From: Novosphingobium sp. TH158
Lineage (GTDB): Bacteria > Pseudomonadota > Alphaproteobacteria > Sphingomonadales > Sphingomonadaceae
NCBI RefSeq assembly: GCF_002855555.1
Contig: NZ_PKRT01000001.1
Span: 1,764,001-1,828,000, forward strand
DNA: 64,000 nucleotides
Reading direction: 5' to 3'
In this document: positions 35,892 to 43,626 of the stretch, in pieces
Numbering within the stretch: position 1 is the first letter of the stretch
How the letters are laid out: every line of letters begins with the position of its first letter
Translations under genes and position numbers: made by a program
The notes under the pieces: model-generated
What the model was told of the DNA's origin: nothing
Seen by the model: only the letters and a program-made list of their open reading frames with translations
The model's database searches: none

Positions 35892-37736
35892 GTGAATTCC
35901 AGGTACCTGATTGCCACGGCGATTGCCTTTGCCCTGCCGGCCGCTGCCCATGCGGATGAGGGGGCGGACGAGGAAATTGTCGTCCTGGCCTCCGGCTTCG
36001 AGCAGCCGGCCGACGCAACCGGACAGGCTATCGCCATCATCGGCCGCGAACGGCTGGACCAGCTGCAAAGCGTGACCATCGGCGATGCGTTGCGCTCGCT
36101 GCCCTCGCTCAATGTCGCGCAGCGCGGGCCGGTGGGGGCGCAGTCCAGCGTCTTCGTGCGCGGCGGCAATTCGTCGCAGACTTTGGTTCTGGTCGACGGG
36201 GTTCGCGCGAATGACCCTTCCAGCCCCAACGCCGCTTTCGATTTCGGCGGGCTGCTGGCCGGCAATGTCGAACGCATCGAGGTGCTGCGGGGCCCGAATT
36301 CGATCATCTGGGGCAGTCAGGCCATCGGCGGCGTGGTCAACATCGAAACGGCCCGGCCGCAAGGCCCGCTTCGCCTGAGGGCATCGGCCGAATATGGCGC
36401 CTATGACACGGTCAACGCCCGGGCCAACCTTACCGGCTCAAGCGGCGCGGTGGGCTTCAGCCTGGGCGGCGCATTCTATCGCACCGATGGCTATTCGATC
36501 TTCTCGGGCGGCAACGAGCGCGACGGATCGGAACTGGCATCGCTCAATGGCCGCGTTCTGGTGACGCTGTCGGACGCACTGAGCCTCGATTTGCGGACGA
36601 TCTACAGCGATACCCGCTCGGCCTATGACTCCGAATACAGCGGCGGCGCCAATTCGCTGGCCGGAGCACACAACCGCCAGTGGTTCGCCTATGCCGGGCT
36701 GAACCTCGACCTGGCTGACGGCCGTTTCCGCAGCCGCCTGGCCTATAGCCGCTCGGACATTGACCGGGTGGGCACCGATCCGGTGGTATTCAGCTTCAAC
36801 AATTATATCGCCACCGGCCTGACCGACCGGGTCGAATATCGCGGCCAGTTCGAGCTTTCCCCGGCCATATCCCTCGTCGGCGGGCTTGAGTACGAGCACA
36901 TCCGTTCCAGCACCGCGTTCGAGGGTGCCGTGCCGGACCAGGCCGATAACGACGTGACGGGGGGCTACCTCCAGGCAAGCCTGCGCCCCCTTGCCGGGCT
37001 GACGATCACCGGCGGGGTGCGGCACGACATCTACAGCGATTACGGCGCGCACACGACGCTGGGCGGCAACCTTGCCTACAGCCCGAACGAGGGCAAGACG
37101 GTAATCCGCGCCACCTATGGCGAGGGTTTCCGCGCCCCGACGCTGACCGAAGGGCAACCGCCCTACGGCAATCCCGACCTGAAGCCGGAAACCGCCCGCA
37201 ATCTCGATCTGGGGATCGAGCAGAACCTGGTCGATGGCAGGCTGGCACTCTCGCTCACCTGGTTCCAGCGCCGCAGCACCAACCTCATCGCCTTTTCCGG
37301 CATGCGGTCGGAAAACATCGGCCGCGCCGAAAGCGAGGGCGTGGAGGCTACCCTGGTGATGCGGCCGACAGACCGTCTGCGCGTCGAGGCGGGCTATGCC
37401 CGGGTCAACGCCTTCAACCGGTCGGCCCCTAACGATGGCAAGCGCCTGCCGCTCCGCCCGGCCGACAGCGCGAGCTTCTCTGCTGACTGGGAAGCTCCCT
37501 TCGGCCTGAAGCTGGGGGCGACGATCTGGCTGGTCGGCGACAGTTTCGACAATGCCGCCAATACCGTGCGCAACGAAGGCTACAGCCGGATCGACCTGCG
37601 TGCAGCCATGCCGGTGGGCGATGCGGTCGAACTGTTCGGTCGTATCGATAACCTTGGCGACGCGCGCTATCAGACCGTTTCGGGCTATAACACGCCGGGC
37701 CGTTCGGCCTTTGTCGGCGCGCGGATCAGGATCTAG
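35892..37736 (+). CDS. btuB: TonB-dependent vitamin B12 receptor BtuB
   Basis: The 614-residue outer-membrane receptor has a signal peptide (LIATAIAFALPAAAHA), a TonB-box-like EEIVVLAS just after it, and a plug with ALRSLPSLNVAQ, SSVFVRGGNSSQTLVLVDGVR and RIEVLRGPNS. A 22-strand barrel follows, ending GRSAFVGARIRI with a near-canonical last strand. The GTG at 35892 has CGGGAG eight bases upstream and gives a normal signal peptide; an ATG at 35874 would add six residues. Its place directly after the cobalamin riboswitch and before btuF, btuC and btuD sets the substrate as cobalamin or a corrinoid. Confidence 0.93.
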   Translation: MNSRYLIATAIAFALPAAAHADEGADEEIVVLASGFEQPADATGQAIAIIGRERLDQLQSVTIGDALRSLPSLNVAQRGPVGAQSSVFVRGGNSSQTLVLVDGVRANDPSSPNAAFDFGGLLAGNVERIEVLRGPNSIIWGSQAIGGVVNIETARPQGPLRLRASAEYGAYDTVNARANLTGSSGAVGFSLGGAFYRTDGYSIFSGGNERDGSELASLNGRVLVTLSDALSLDLRTIYSDTRSAYDSEYSGGANSLAGAHNRQWFAYAGLNLDLADGRFRSRLAYSRSDIDRVGTDPVVFSFNNYIATGLTDRVEYRGQFELSPAISLVGGLEYEHIRSSTAFEGAVPDQADNDVTGGYLQASLRPLAGLTITGGVRHDIYSDYGAHTTLGGNLAYSPNEGKTVIRATYGEGFRAPTLTEGQPPYGNPDLKPETARNLDLGIEQNLVDGRLALSLTWFQRRSTNLIAFSGMRSENIGRAESEGVEATLVMRPTDRLRVEAGYARVNAFNRSAPNDGKRLPLRPADSASFSADWEAPFGLKLGATIWLVGDSFDNAANTVRNEGYSRIDLRAAMPVGDAVELFGRIDNLGDARYQTVSGYNTPGRSAFVGARIRI

Positions 37737-37741
37737 GGCCC

Positions 37742-38593
37742 ATGAAGCAAAGGTGGCTCGGCTCTGTGCTCGCAGTCCTGCTCGCAGCAGGCTGTGCACG
37801 GGTGCCCGAGCCACCGCTGCGCCAGGGCATCGTCAGCCTGAACCCCTGTACCGATGCGATACTGGCAGAAGTAGCCGATCCGGCCCAGATCCGCGCCCTT
37901 TCGGCTTACAGCCGGGATCCGCAATCAAGCTCCATGGACACGGAGCTTGCCGCCCATTTCGCTGCCACCAGCGGCACGGTGGAGGAAATCGCCGCGCTGC
38001 GACCGGCGCTTGTCATTTCGGGGAATTTCACGCCCCCGGCAACGCGCGAAGCGCTGGCCCGGTTGGGCATTCCGATGGTGGAGTTCCCCATTTCCCGCAC
38101 TGTCGAGGAGAGTGTTTCGCAGGTCCGGCAAATCGCCGCGATCACCGGGCAGCATGAGCGCGGCGAAGCTCTTTCGCGCCGTATCGCTGCTGCCCTTGCC
38201 CGCGCCGCGCCGGGCGATGGAGCGGCAGTGCCGGCGCTGGTCTGGCAATCGGGCGGGATCGTGCCGGGCAGCGATACGCTGATCGCCGACCTGCTGCGAC
38301 GCACCGGCTTTGCCAACGCCGCTGCCGCCCGCGGGCTGAAACAGGCAGACCTGCTGCCACTGGAACGCGTGCTGGCCGATCCGCCGGCTGTCATCCTTGC
38401 CGCTGGCGACCATTCCGGAGAGGACCGGATGCTCGATCATCCCGCCCTTTCGCGATTGCCCGGGACAGAGCGCGCTCCGTTCAATTCCGCCCTGCTGTGG
38501 TGCGGCGGCCCGACCATCGTCCGCGCTGCAGACCGGCTGGCCGAAGTGCGCCGCCAGGTCACGCGGCCCGCATCGCAATGGAGCCGCCGTTGA
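37742..38593 (+). CDS. btuF: Cobalamin ABC transporter substrate-binding protein
   Basis: The 283-residue protein has a lipoprotein-like signal (VLAVLLAAGC, lipobox AAGC) and a helical-backbone periplasmic-binding-protein fold. Family segments are IVSLNPCTDAILAEVADP, ALRPALVISG and the C-terminal LWCGGPTIVRAADRLAEV. Lipid-anchored BtuF deviates from the soluble E. coli form. It begins six bases after btuB and overlaps btuC, so the operon is btuBFCD. It delivers B12 to the membrane permease. Confidence 0.87.
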   Translation: MKQRWLGSVLAVLLAAGCARVPEPPLRQGIVSLNPCTDAILAEVADPAQIRALSAYSRDPQSSSMDTELAAHFAATSGTVEEIAALRPALVISGNFTPPATREALARLGIPMVEFPISRTVEESVSQVRQIAAITGQHERGEALSRRIAAALARAAPGDGAAVPALVWQSGGIVPGSDTLIADLLRRTGFANAAAARGLKQADLLPLERVLADPPAVILAAGDHSGEDRMLDHPALSRLPGTERAPFNSALLWCGGPTIVRAADRLAEVRRQVTRPASQWSRR

Positions 38594-39582
38594 ACCGGCT
38601 GAACCTCTGGCTGCTGGCCGTCCTGCTGCTGGCGGTTCCCGCCTCGCTGCTGGCGGGCAAGGTGTGGATCGATCCGCTGCACCCTGCCATGCCCAATGCC
38701 AGCCTGATCCTGCTGGAACTGCGCCTGCCCCGCGCGCTGCTCGCGCTGGCGCTGGGAGCCGGGCTGGGCGCTGCGGGAGCAGCGATGCAAGGGTACCTGC
38801 GCAACCCGCTTGCCGATCCCGGCCTGTTCGGCATTGCCCCCGCCGCCGCACTGGGGGCGGTGCTGGCGCTCTCGTTCGGCCTGGCCACGACGACTTGGGC
38901 CTTGCCGCTATTCGCCCTGATCGGCGCGGGCGGCGCCATGGCGCTGCTCAGCCTGATCGCGGGCAGGCAGGCCGACGGACAAGGCGGCGGCATCGCGCTG
39001 TTCACGCTGGCCGGCATGATGATCGCCAGCCTGGCCGGGGCACTGATGAGCCTGGCGATCAGCCTTGCCCCCAGCCCCTTCGCGCAGTCGGAGATCGTGA
39101 CCTGGCTGATGGGCGCGCTTACCGATCGCGGCTGGCCCGAAGTATGGATCGCCGCGCCGCTGACGCTGGCTGGGCTTGTCCTGCTGAGGCTGGCGGGACC
39201 GGGGCTGGACGCGCTGATTCTGGGCGAGGCAGCGGCGCGTTCGCTCGGGCTCGATCCCGGGCGGTTGCAAGCACTGCTCATCGGCGGCGTGGGCCTGACC
39301 ATCGGGGCGGGCGTCGCCGTGGCCGGGATCATCGGTTTTGTCGGCCTGATCGTGCCGCACCTGATGCGGCCCTTCACCGATCGCCGGCCTTCCAACCTGA
39401 TCGTCCCCTCCGCGCTGGCAGGAGCCCTGCTGCTGCTGGTGGCGGACTGCCTGTGCCGGGTGCTGCCGCTGGTCAGCGAACTGCGGCTTGGCATCGCGCT
39501 CAGCCTGGTGGGCGCACCCTTCTTCCTGGTCCTGCTGCTGCGCCTGCGCCGCTCGCCCGCGCTTGACGGAGGGCTGGGCTGA
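38578..39582 (+). CDS. btuC: Cobalamin ABC transporter permease (FecCD family)
   Basis: This polytopic permease has 334 residues and about ten membrane segments. FecCD signatures are LRLPRALLALALGAGLG, MQGYLRNPLADPGLFG, and IGFVGLIVPHLMRPF near the C terminus. It forms the translocation path with BtuD. The ATG at 38578 lies inside the end of btuF (16-base overlap); a TTG at 38590 that overlaps the btuF TGA is an alternative. Either way the two genes are translationally coupled. Confidence 0.9.
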   Translation: MEPPLNRLNLWLLAVLLLAVPASLLAGKVWIDPLHPAMPNASLILLELRLPRALLALALGAGLGAAGAAMQGYLRNPLADPGLFGIAPAAALGAVLALSFGLATTTWALPLFALIGAGGAMALLSLIAGRQADGQGGGIALFTLAGMMIASLAGALMSLAISLAPSPFAQSEIVTWLMGALTDRGWPEVWIAAPLTLAGLVLLRLAGPGLDALILGEAAARSLGLDPGRLQALLIGGVGLTIGAGVAVAGIIGFVGLIVPHLMRPFTDRRPSNLIVPSALAGALLLLVADCLCRVLPLVSELRLGIALSLVGAPFFLVLLLRLRRSPALDGGLG

Positions 39583-40343
39583 TGGAGCTAAGGGCCGAGA
39601 ACCTTGTGCTTCCGGGCAGGCTGGACGGGATCAGCCTTTCCGTCCGCACCAGGGAGGTAACCGCCATCGTCGGGCCGAACGGCGCGGGCAAATCCAGCCT
39701 GCTGGCCTGCCTTGCCGGACTTCTCGATCCCGCCAGCGGCACCGTCAGCCTTAACGGGCGCGACCTTCACAGCCTGGAGCCGCGCGACAGGGCGCGGCGC
39801 ATCGGCTTCCTGCCGCAAAGCCCGGAGATCGCCTGGGACGTGACGGTGGAGACGCTGGTGTCGCTGGGCCGGCTGCCATGGCAGGGATCGCCGCTCCACG
39901 TGCCGCACGCCACTGCGGCGGAAGATGCGGCGGCCATCGAAAAGGCCATCGCCGCGATGGATCTCGCCCCGCTTCGCCACCGCCCCGTGTCGCGGCTTTC
40001 CGGCGGGGAACGGGCCCAGGCGCTGGCCGCGCGGGTGCTGGCGGGCGAACCGGCGCTGGTCCTTGCCGACGAACCGCTGGCCAATCTCGACCTGGCCCAC
40101 GCAGCAGCACTGATGCGGCTGCTCAGGGCAGAAGTGCAGGCCCGCCGCGGGGTGGTGCTGGTGCTGCATGACCTGGCCACGGCGATGAACCGCGCCGACC
40201 GCGTGGTGGTGCTCGATCAGGGCCGGATCGTCGCCGATGGCATGCCCGAGCAGGCACTCGACGCGGACACCGTCAGCCGGGTCTGGCAGGTCCGCGCCCG
40301 CTGGACCGGAGAGCCTGGCGCGCAGGCGCTCTCGGTGGATTGA
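39582..40343 (+). CDS. btuD: Cobalamin ABC transporter ATPase
   Basis: The 253-residue ATPase has Walker A GPNGAGKSS (about residue 31), the signature LSGGERAQ, Walker B LVLADEP and the H-loop LVLHDLA. FecE-type features such as GFLPQSPEIAWDVTVETLV fit iron-siderophore/B12 importers. Its ATG overlaps the btuC TGA by one base (TGATG). The last gene of the operon, it powers cobalamin import. Convergent frmA follows. Confidence 0.93.
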   Translation: MELRAENLVLPGRLDGISLSVRTREVTAIVGPNGAGKSSLLACLAGLLDPASGTVSLNGRDLHSLEPRDRARRIGFLPQSPEIAWDVTVETLVSLGRLPWQGSPLHVPHATAAEDAAAIEKAIAAMDLAPLRHRPVSRLSGGERAQALAARVLAGEPALVLADEPLANLDLAHAAALMRLLRAEVQARRGVVLVLHDLATAMNRADRVVVLDQGRIVADGMPEQALDADTVSRVWQVRARWTGEPGAQALSVD

Positions 40344-40352
40344 ACCTGCCGG

Positions 40353-41465
40353 TCAGAACACCACGACCGAGCGGATCGACTTGCCCGCGTGCATCAGGTC
40401 GAAGGCGGTGTTGATCTCTTCCAGCCCCATCACATGGGTGATCATCGGATCGATCTCGATCTTGCCGGTCATGTACATGTCGACGATCTTGGGAACGTCG
40501 GTGCGGCCCTTGGCGCCGCCGAAGGCCGTGCCGCGCCAGTTGCGGCCCGTCACCAGCTGGAACGGGCGGGTCGAGATTTCCTTGCCCGCCTCGGCCACGC
40601 CGATGATGATCGAGGTGCCCCAGCCGCGATGGCAGGCCTCTAGCGCGGTGCGCATGACCTCGGTGTTGCCGGTGGCATCGAAGGTATAGTCGGCGCCGCC
40701 CTCGGTCATCTGCACGATGTTGGCGACAATGTCCTCGCGGCTCATGCCCTTGGAGTTGAGGAACTCGGTCATGCCGAACTTGCGGCCCCATTCCTCGCGA
40801 TCGGGGTTGATGTCGACGCCGATGATCTTGCCCGCGCCCGCCAGCCGCGCGCCCTGGATCACGTTGAGGCCGATGCCGCCAAGCCCGAAGACCACCACGT
40901 TATCGCCGACCTGCACCTTGGCCGTGTTGATCACCGCGCCAACGCCGGTAGTCACGCCGCAGCCGATGTAGCACGAGGTCTGGAACGGCGCGTCGTCGCG
41001 GATCTTCGCGACGGCAATTTCGGGCAGGACGGTGAAGTTCGAAAAGGTGCTGCAGCCCATGTAGTGGAAGATCGTCTGGCCCTTGTAGCTGAAGCGCGAG
41101 GTGCCATCCGGCATCAGCCCCTGCCCTTGCGTCGCGCGGATCGCGGTGCACAGGTTGGTCTTGCCCGAAAGGCACGATTTACACTGGCGGCATTCCGGCG
41201 TGTAGAGCGGGATCACGTGATCGCCCGGCTTCACGCTGGTCACGCCCGCGCCCACCTCGCGCACAATCCCGGCACCTTCGTGGCCGAGAACCGAGGGGAA
41301 GATGCCCTCGCTGTCGAAGCCGTCGAGCGTATAGGCATCGGTATGGCACACGCCGGTGGCCATGATCTCCACCAGCACTTCGCCGGCCTTCGGACCTTCA
41401 AGGTCCAGCTCGACGATCTCGAGCGGCTGCTTCGGGGCAAAGGCGACTGCGGCGCGGGTCTTCAT
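40353..41465 (-). CDS. frmA: S-(hydroxymethyl)glutathione dehydrogenase / class III alcohol dehydrogenase
   Basis: The 370-residue zinc alcohol dehydrogenase has the class III signatures: [12 protein letters not shown] (catalytic Zn Cys), [12 protein letters not shown], the structural-zinc cysteines [27 protein letters not shown], and NAD-binding [14 protein letters not shown]. It oxidises the spontaneous glutathione-formaldehyde adduct to S-formylglutathione. It starts at 41465 with a long AT-rich divergent promoter region (185 bases) facing the formate dehydrogenase operon, so the two halves of formaldehyde oxidation are probably coregulated. No S-formylglutathione hydrolase gene (fghA) is adjacent in this window. 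Confidence 0.95.
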   Translation of the reverse strand: MKTRAAVAFAPKQPLEIVELDLEGPKAGEVLVEIMATGVCHTDAYTLDGFDSEGIFPSVLGHEGAGIVREVGAGVTSVKPGDHVIPLYTPECRQCKSCLSGKTNLCTAIRATQGQGLMPDGTSRFSYKGQTIFHYMGCSTFSNFTVLPEIAVAKIRDDAPFQTSCYIGCGVTTGVGAVINTAKVQVGDNVVVFGLGGIGLNVIQGARLAGAGKIIGVDINPDREEWGRKFGMTEFLNSKGMSREDIVANIVQMTEGGADYTFDATGNTEVMRTALEACHRGWGTSIIIGVAEAGKEISTRPFQLVTGRNWRGTAFGGAKGRTDVPKIVDMYMTGKIEIDPMITHVMGLEEINTAFDLMHAGKSIRSVVVF

Positions 41466-41650
41466 CGATCGGATCCCTGTGATGTTGCGGACAATTCTGT
41501 GTTCATTAGCCGCGTGTACACCGGCAGTAACCCCCGAATGCGCCCCGCTCCGCGTAAATTCCCGTGGGCAGACGCACTTATGCGAGTGAAAGCACCGTGC
41601 AGACCGCTTCCGGTTGCCTGCAACAGGCATATGGCGGCATAGATAGCGCG

Positions 41651-42076
41651 ATGGACGAAACTGCGGACCTCGACGGGATCATCGCCGCCCATGCCGGGCG
41701 GAGAGGCGCCCTGCTGCCCATCCTGCACGATGTGCAGCAACGCTTCGGCTGCATATCTCCGGCCGCGGAAGCAAGGATTGCCAGGGCGCTCAACCTCAGC
41801 CGCGCCGAGGTGCACGGCGTGGTGAGCTTCTATCACGATTTCACCGCCGAACCCGATCCGCAGCCCTGCATAGAGCTTTGCCGGGCCGAAGCGTGCCAGG
41901 CGCTCGGGGTTGAGGCGATGGTCCCTGCGGCACAGGCCGCTGCCGGCGACCGGGTGCGGATCAAGACGGTTTACTGCCTGGGCCTGTGCAGCGCCGGGCC
42001 TTCCGCCCGGATCGGTGATGCCCTGCATGCCCGGCTGGACGAGGCCGCGCTGGTCAAGCTGGTGCAATCGGCATGA
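41651..42076 (+). CDS. fdsG: NAD-linked formate dehydrogenase, gamma subunit (NuoE-like)
   Basis: The 141-residue protein is a NuoE/HoxE-type thioredoxin-like 2Fe-2S subunit. It has [25 protein letters not shown], and cysteines at [10 protein letters not shown] and [13 protein letters not shown] that ligate a [2Fe-2S] cluster. It passes electrons from the alpha subunit toward the diaphorase FdsB. The ATG at 41651 is preferred since the family begins near [12 protein letters not shown]; a GTG at 41564 would add an uncharacteristic 29-residue tail. It overlaps fdsB (ATGA) and is the first gene of fdsGBAD. Confidence 0.93.
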   Translation: MDETADLDGIIAAHAGRRGALLPILHDVQQRFGCISPAAEARIARALNLSRAEVHGVVSFYHDFTAEPDPQPCIELCRAEACQALGVEAMVPAAQAAAGDRVRIKTVYCLGLCSAGPSARIGDALHARLDEAALVKLVQSA

Positions 42077-43626
42077 GGCAGGTGCGCATCTCGGACGATT
42101 CGCTGGCCCTGGCCTGCGGTGCCGATGCCGTGGCGGCAGGCTTTGTGGCGGCCGGCTGGACGGTTGAACGGGTATCATCCTGGGGAATGCACTGGCTGGA
42201 GCCGCTGGTCGAAGTGGACGGGATCGGCTGGGGGCCGGTAACCCCTGCCCGCGTGGCAGAGGTCATTGCCGGCAAGGCGGATGACCTGTGCATCGGGCCC
42301 GTAGCCGATCACCCTTTCCTGGCCGGGCAACAGCGCCTGACCTTTGCACGCGCCGGCAAGACGCGTCCGCTCAGCCTTGAGGATTACGCTGCGACCGGTG
42401 GCTGGATGGCGCTCACGCGCGCAAGGGCCATGGCACCGGCGGATGTTGCAGAGGCGGTGATCGCATCGGGCCTGCGCGGCAGGGGCGGCGCGGGCTTTCC
42501 CGCCGGTATCAAGTGGCGCACCGTTGCCGACGCTCCGGGCGCGGAAAAGTTCATCGTCTGCAACGCCGATGAAGGCGACAGCGGAACCTTCGCCGATCGC
42601 ATGCTGATGGAGGGCGACCCCTTCCAGCTGCTTGAGGGCATGGCCATTGCGGCCCATGCCGTCGGGGCCGCGCAAGGCTATATCTACGTTCGCAGCGAAT
42701 ACCCGCGCGCCATCGCGAAACTTGCCGCGGCCATTGTCCTGGCCGCCCCCCTGCTCGCCCCCTTCACGGTAGAATTGCGCGTCGGCGCGGGTGCCTATGT
42801 CTGCGGTGAGGAAACCTCGCTGCTCAACTCGATAGAAGGCAAGCGCGGAGAGGTTCGCGCCAAGCCGCCCTTGCCCGCGCTGCATGGCCTGTTCGGCTGC
42901 CCGACCGTGGTGAACAACGTGCTGACCCTGGCCGCCGTGCCGCACGTGCTGATGCCGCAAGGGGCATCGCTCTATGCCAGCCTCGGCATCGACCGGTCAC
43001 GCGGGACGATGCCGATCCAGCTGGCGGGCAACGTCCGCTTTGGCGGACTGTACGAGACGTCCTTCGGCATCCCGCTTGGCACGCTGGTCAACGGCATCGG
43101 CGGTGGCACGGCAAGTGGCCGCCCGGTCAAGGCGGTGCAGGTGGGCGGACCGCTGGGGGCCTATATCCATCCTGACCGGTTTGATCTGCCCTTTGACTAC
43201 GAAGCCTTCGCCGCCGCCGATGCCCTGATCGGCCATGGCGGTGTGGTGGTATTCGATGACCGGGCCGACATGGCGCAATTGGCGCGCTTTGCCATGCAGT
43301 TCTGCGCCGCCGAAAGCTGCGGCAAGTGCACGCCGTGCCGGATCGGATCGACGCGCGGAGTGGAACTGATCGACCGGATCCGGGCCGGGGCCGATACGCC
43401 GGCTGGCAGCGTGGAAGCACTGCCCCAGATGCACAATGCGCGCAAAACCGGGCGCGGCCGGGCAGACGATGTCGATCTGCTCGAAGACATGTGCGAGACG
43501 ATGCAGTACGGATCGCTCTGCGCGCTTGGCGGTTTTACTCCCTATCCGGTACGCTCTGCCCTGCACCACTGGCCGGAGGATTTCGGCCTGGCAGGCAGCC
43601 GCGGGGAGAACAGCGATGGGCTATGA
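42073..43626 (+). CDS. fdsB: NAD-linked formate dehydrogenase, beta (diaphorase) subunit (NuoF-like)
   Basis: The 517-residue subunit has an N-terminal ferredoxin-like extension, then the NADH/FMN site GLRGRGGAGFPAG (about residue 133) with NADEGDSGTFADR. The SLBB region precedes a C-terminal [4Fe-4S] site CGKCTPC...C (about 416-460). It transfers electrons from formate to NAD+. It starts inside fdsG by four bases and ends 11 bases into fdsA, so the operon is tightly coupled. The length is typical of the family. Confidence 0.94.
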   Translation: MRQVRISDDSLALACGADAVAAGFVAAGWTVERVSSWGMHWLEPLVEVDGIGWGPVTPARVAEVIAGKADDLCIGPVADHPFLAGQQRLTFARAGKTRPLSLEDYAATGGWMALTRARAMAPADVAEAVIASGLRGRGGAGFPAGIKWRTVADAPGAEKFIVCNADEGDSGTFADRMLMEGDPFQLLEGMAIAAHAVGAAQGYIYVRSEYPRAIAKLAAAIVLAAPLLAPFTVELRVGAGAYVCGEETSLLNSIEGKRGEVRAKPPLPALHGLFGCPTVVNNVLTLAAVPHVLMPQGASLYASLGIDRSRGTMPIQLAGNVRFGGLYETSFGIPLGTLVNGIGGGTASGRPVKAVQVGGPLGAYIHPDRFDLPFDYEAFAAADALIGHGGVVVFDDRADMAQLARFAMQFCAAESCGKCTPCRIGSTRGVELIDRIRAGADTPAGSVEALPQMHNARKTGRGRADDVDLLEDMCETMQYGSLCALGGFTPYPVRSALHHWPEDFGLAGSRGENSDGL

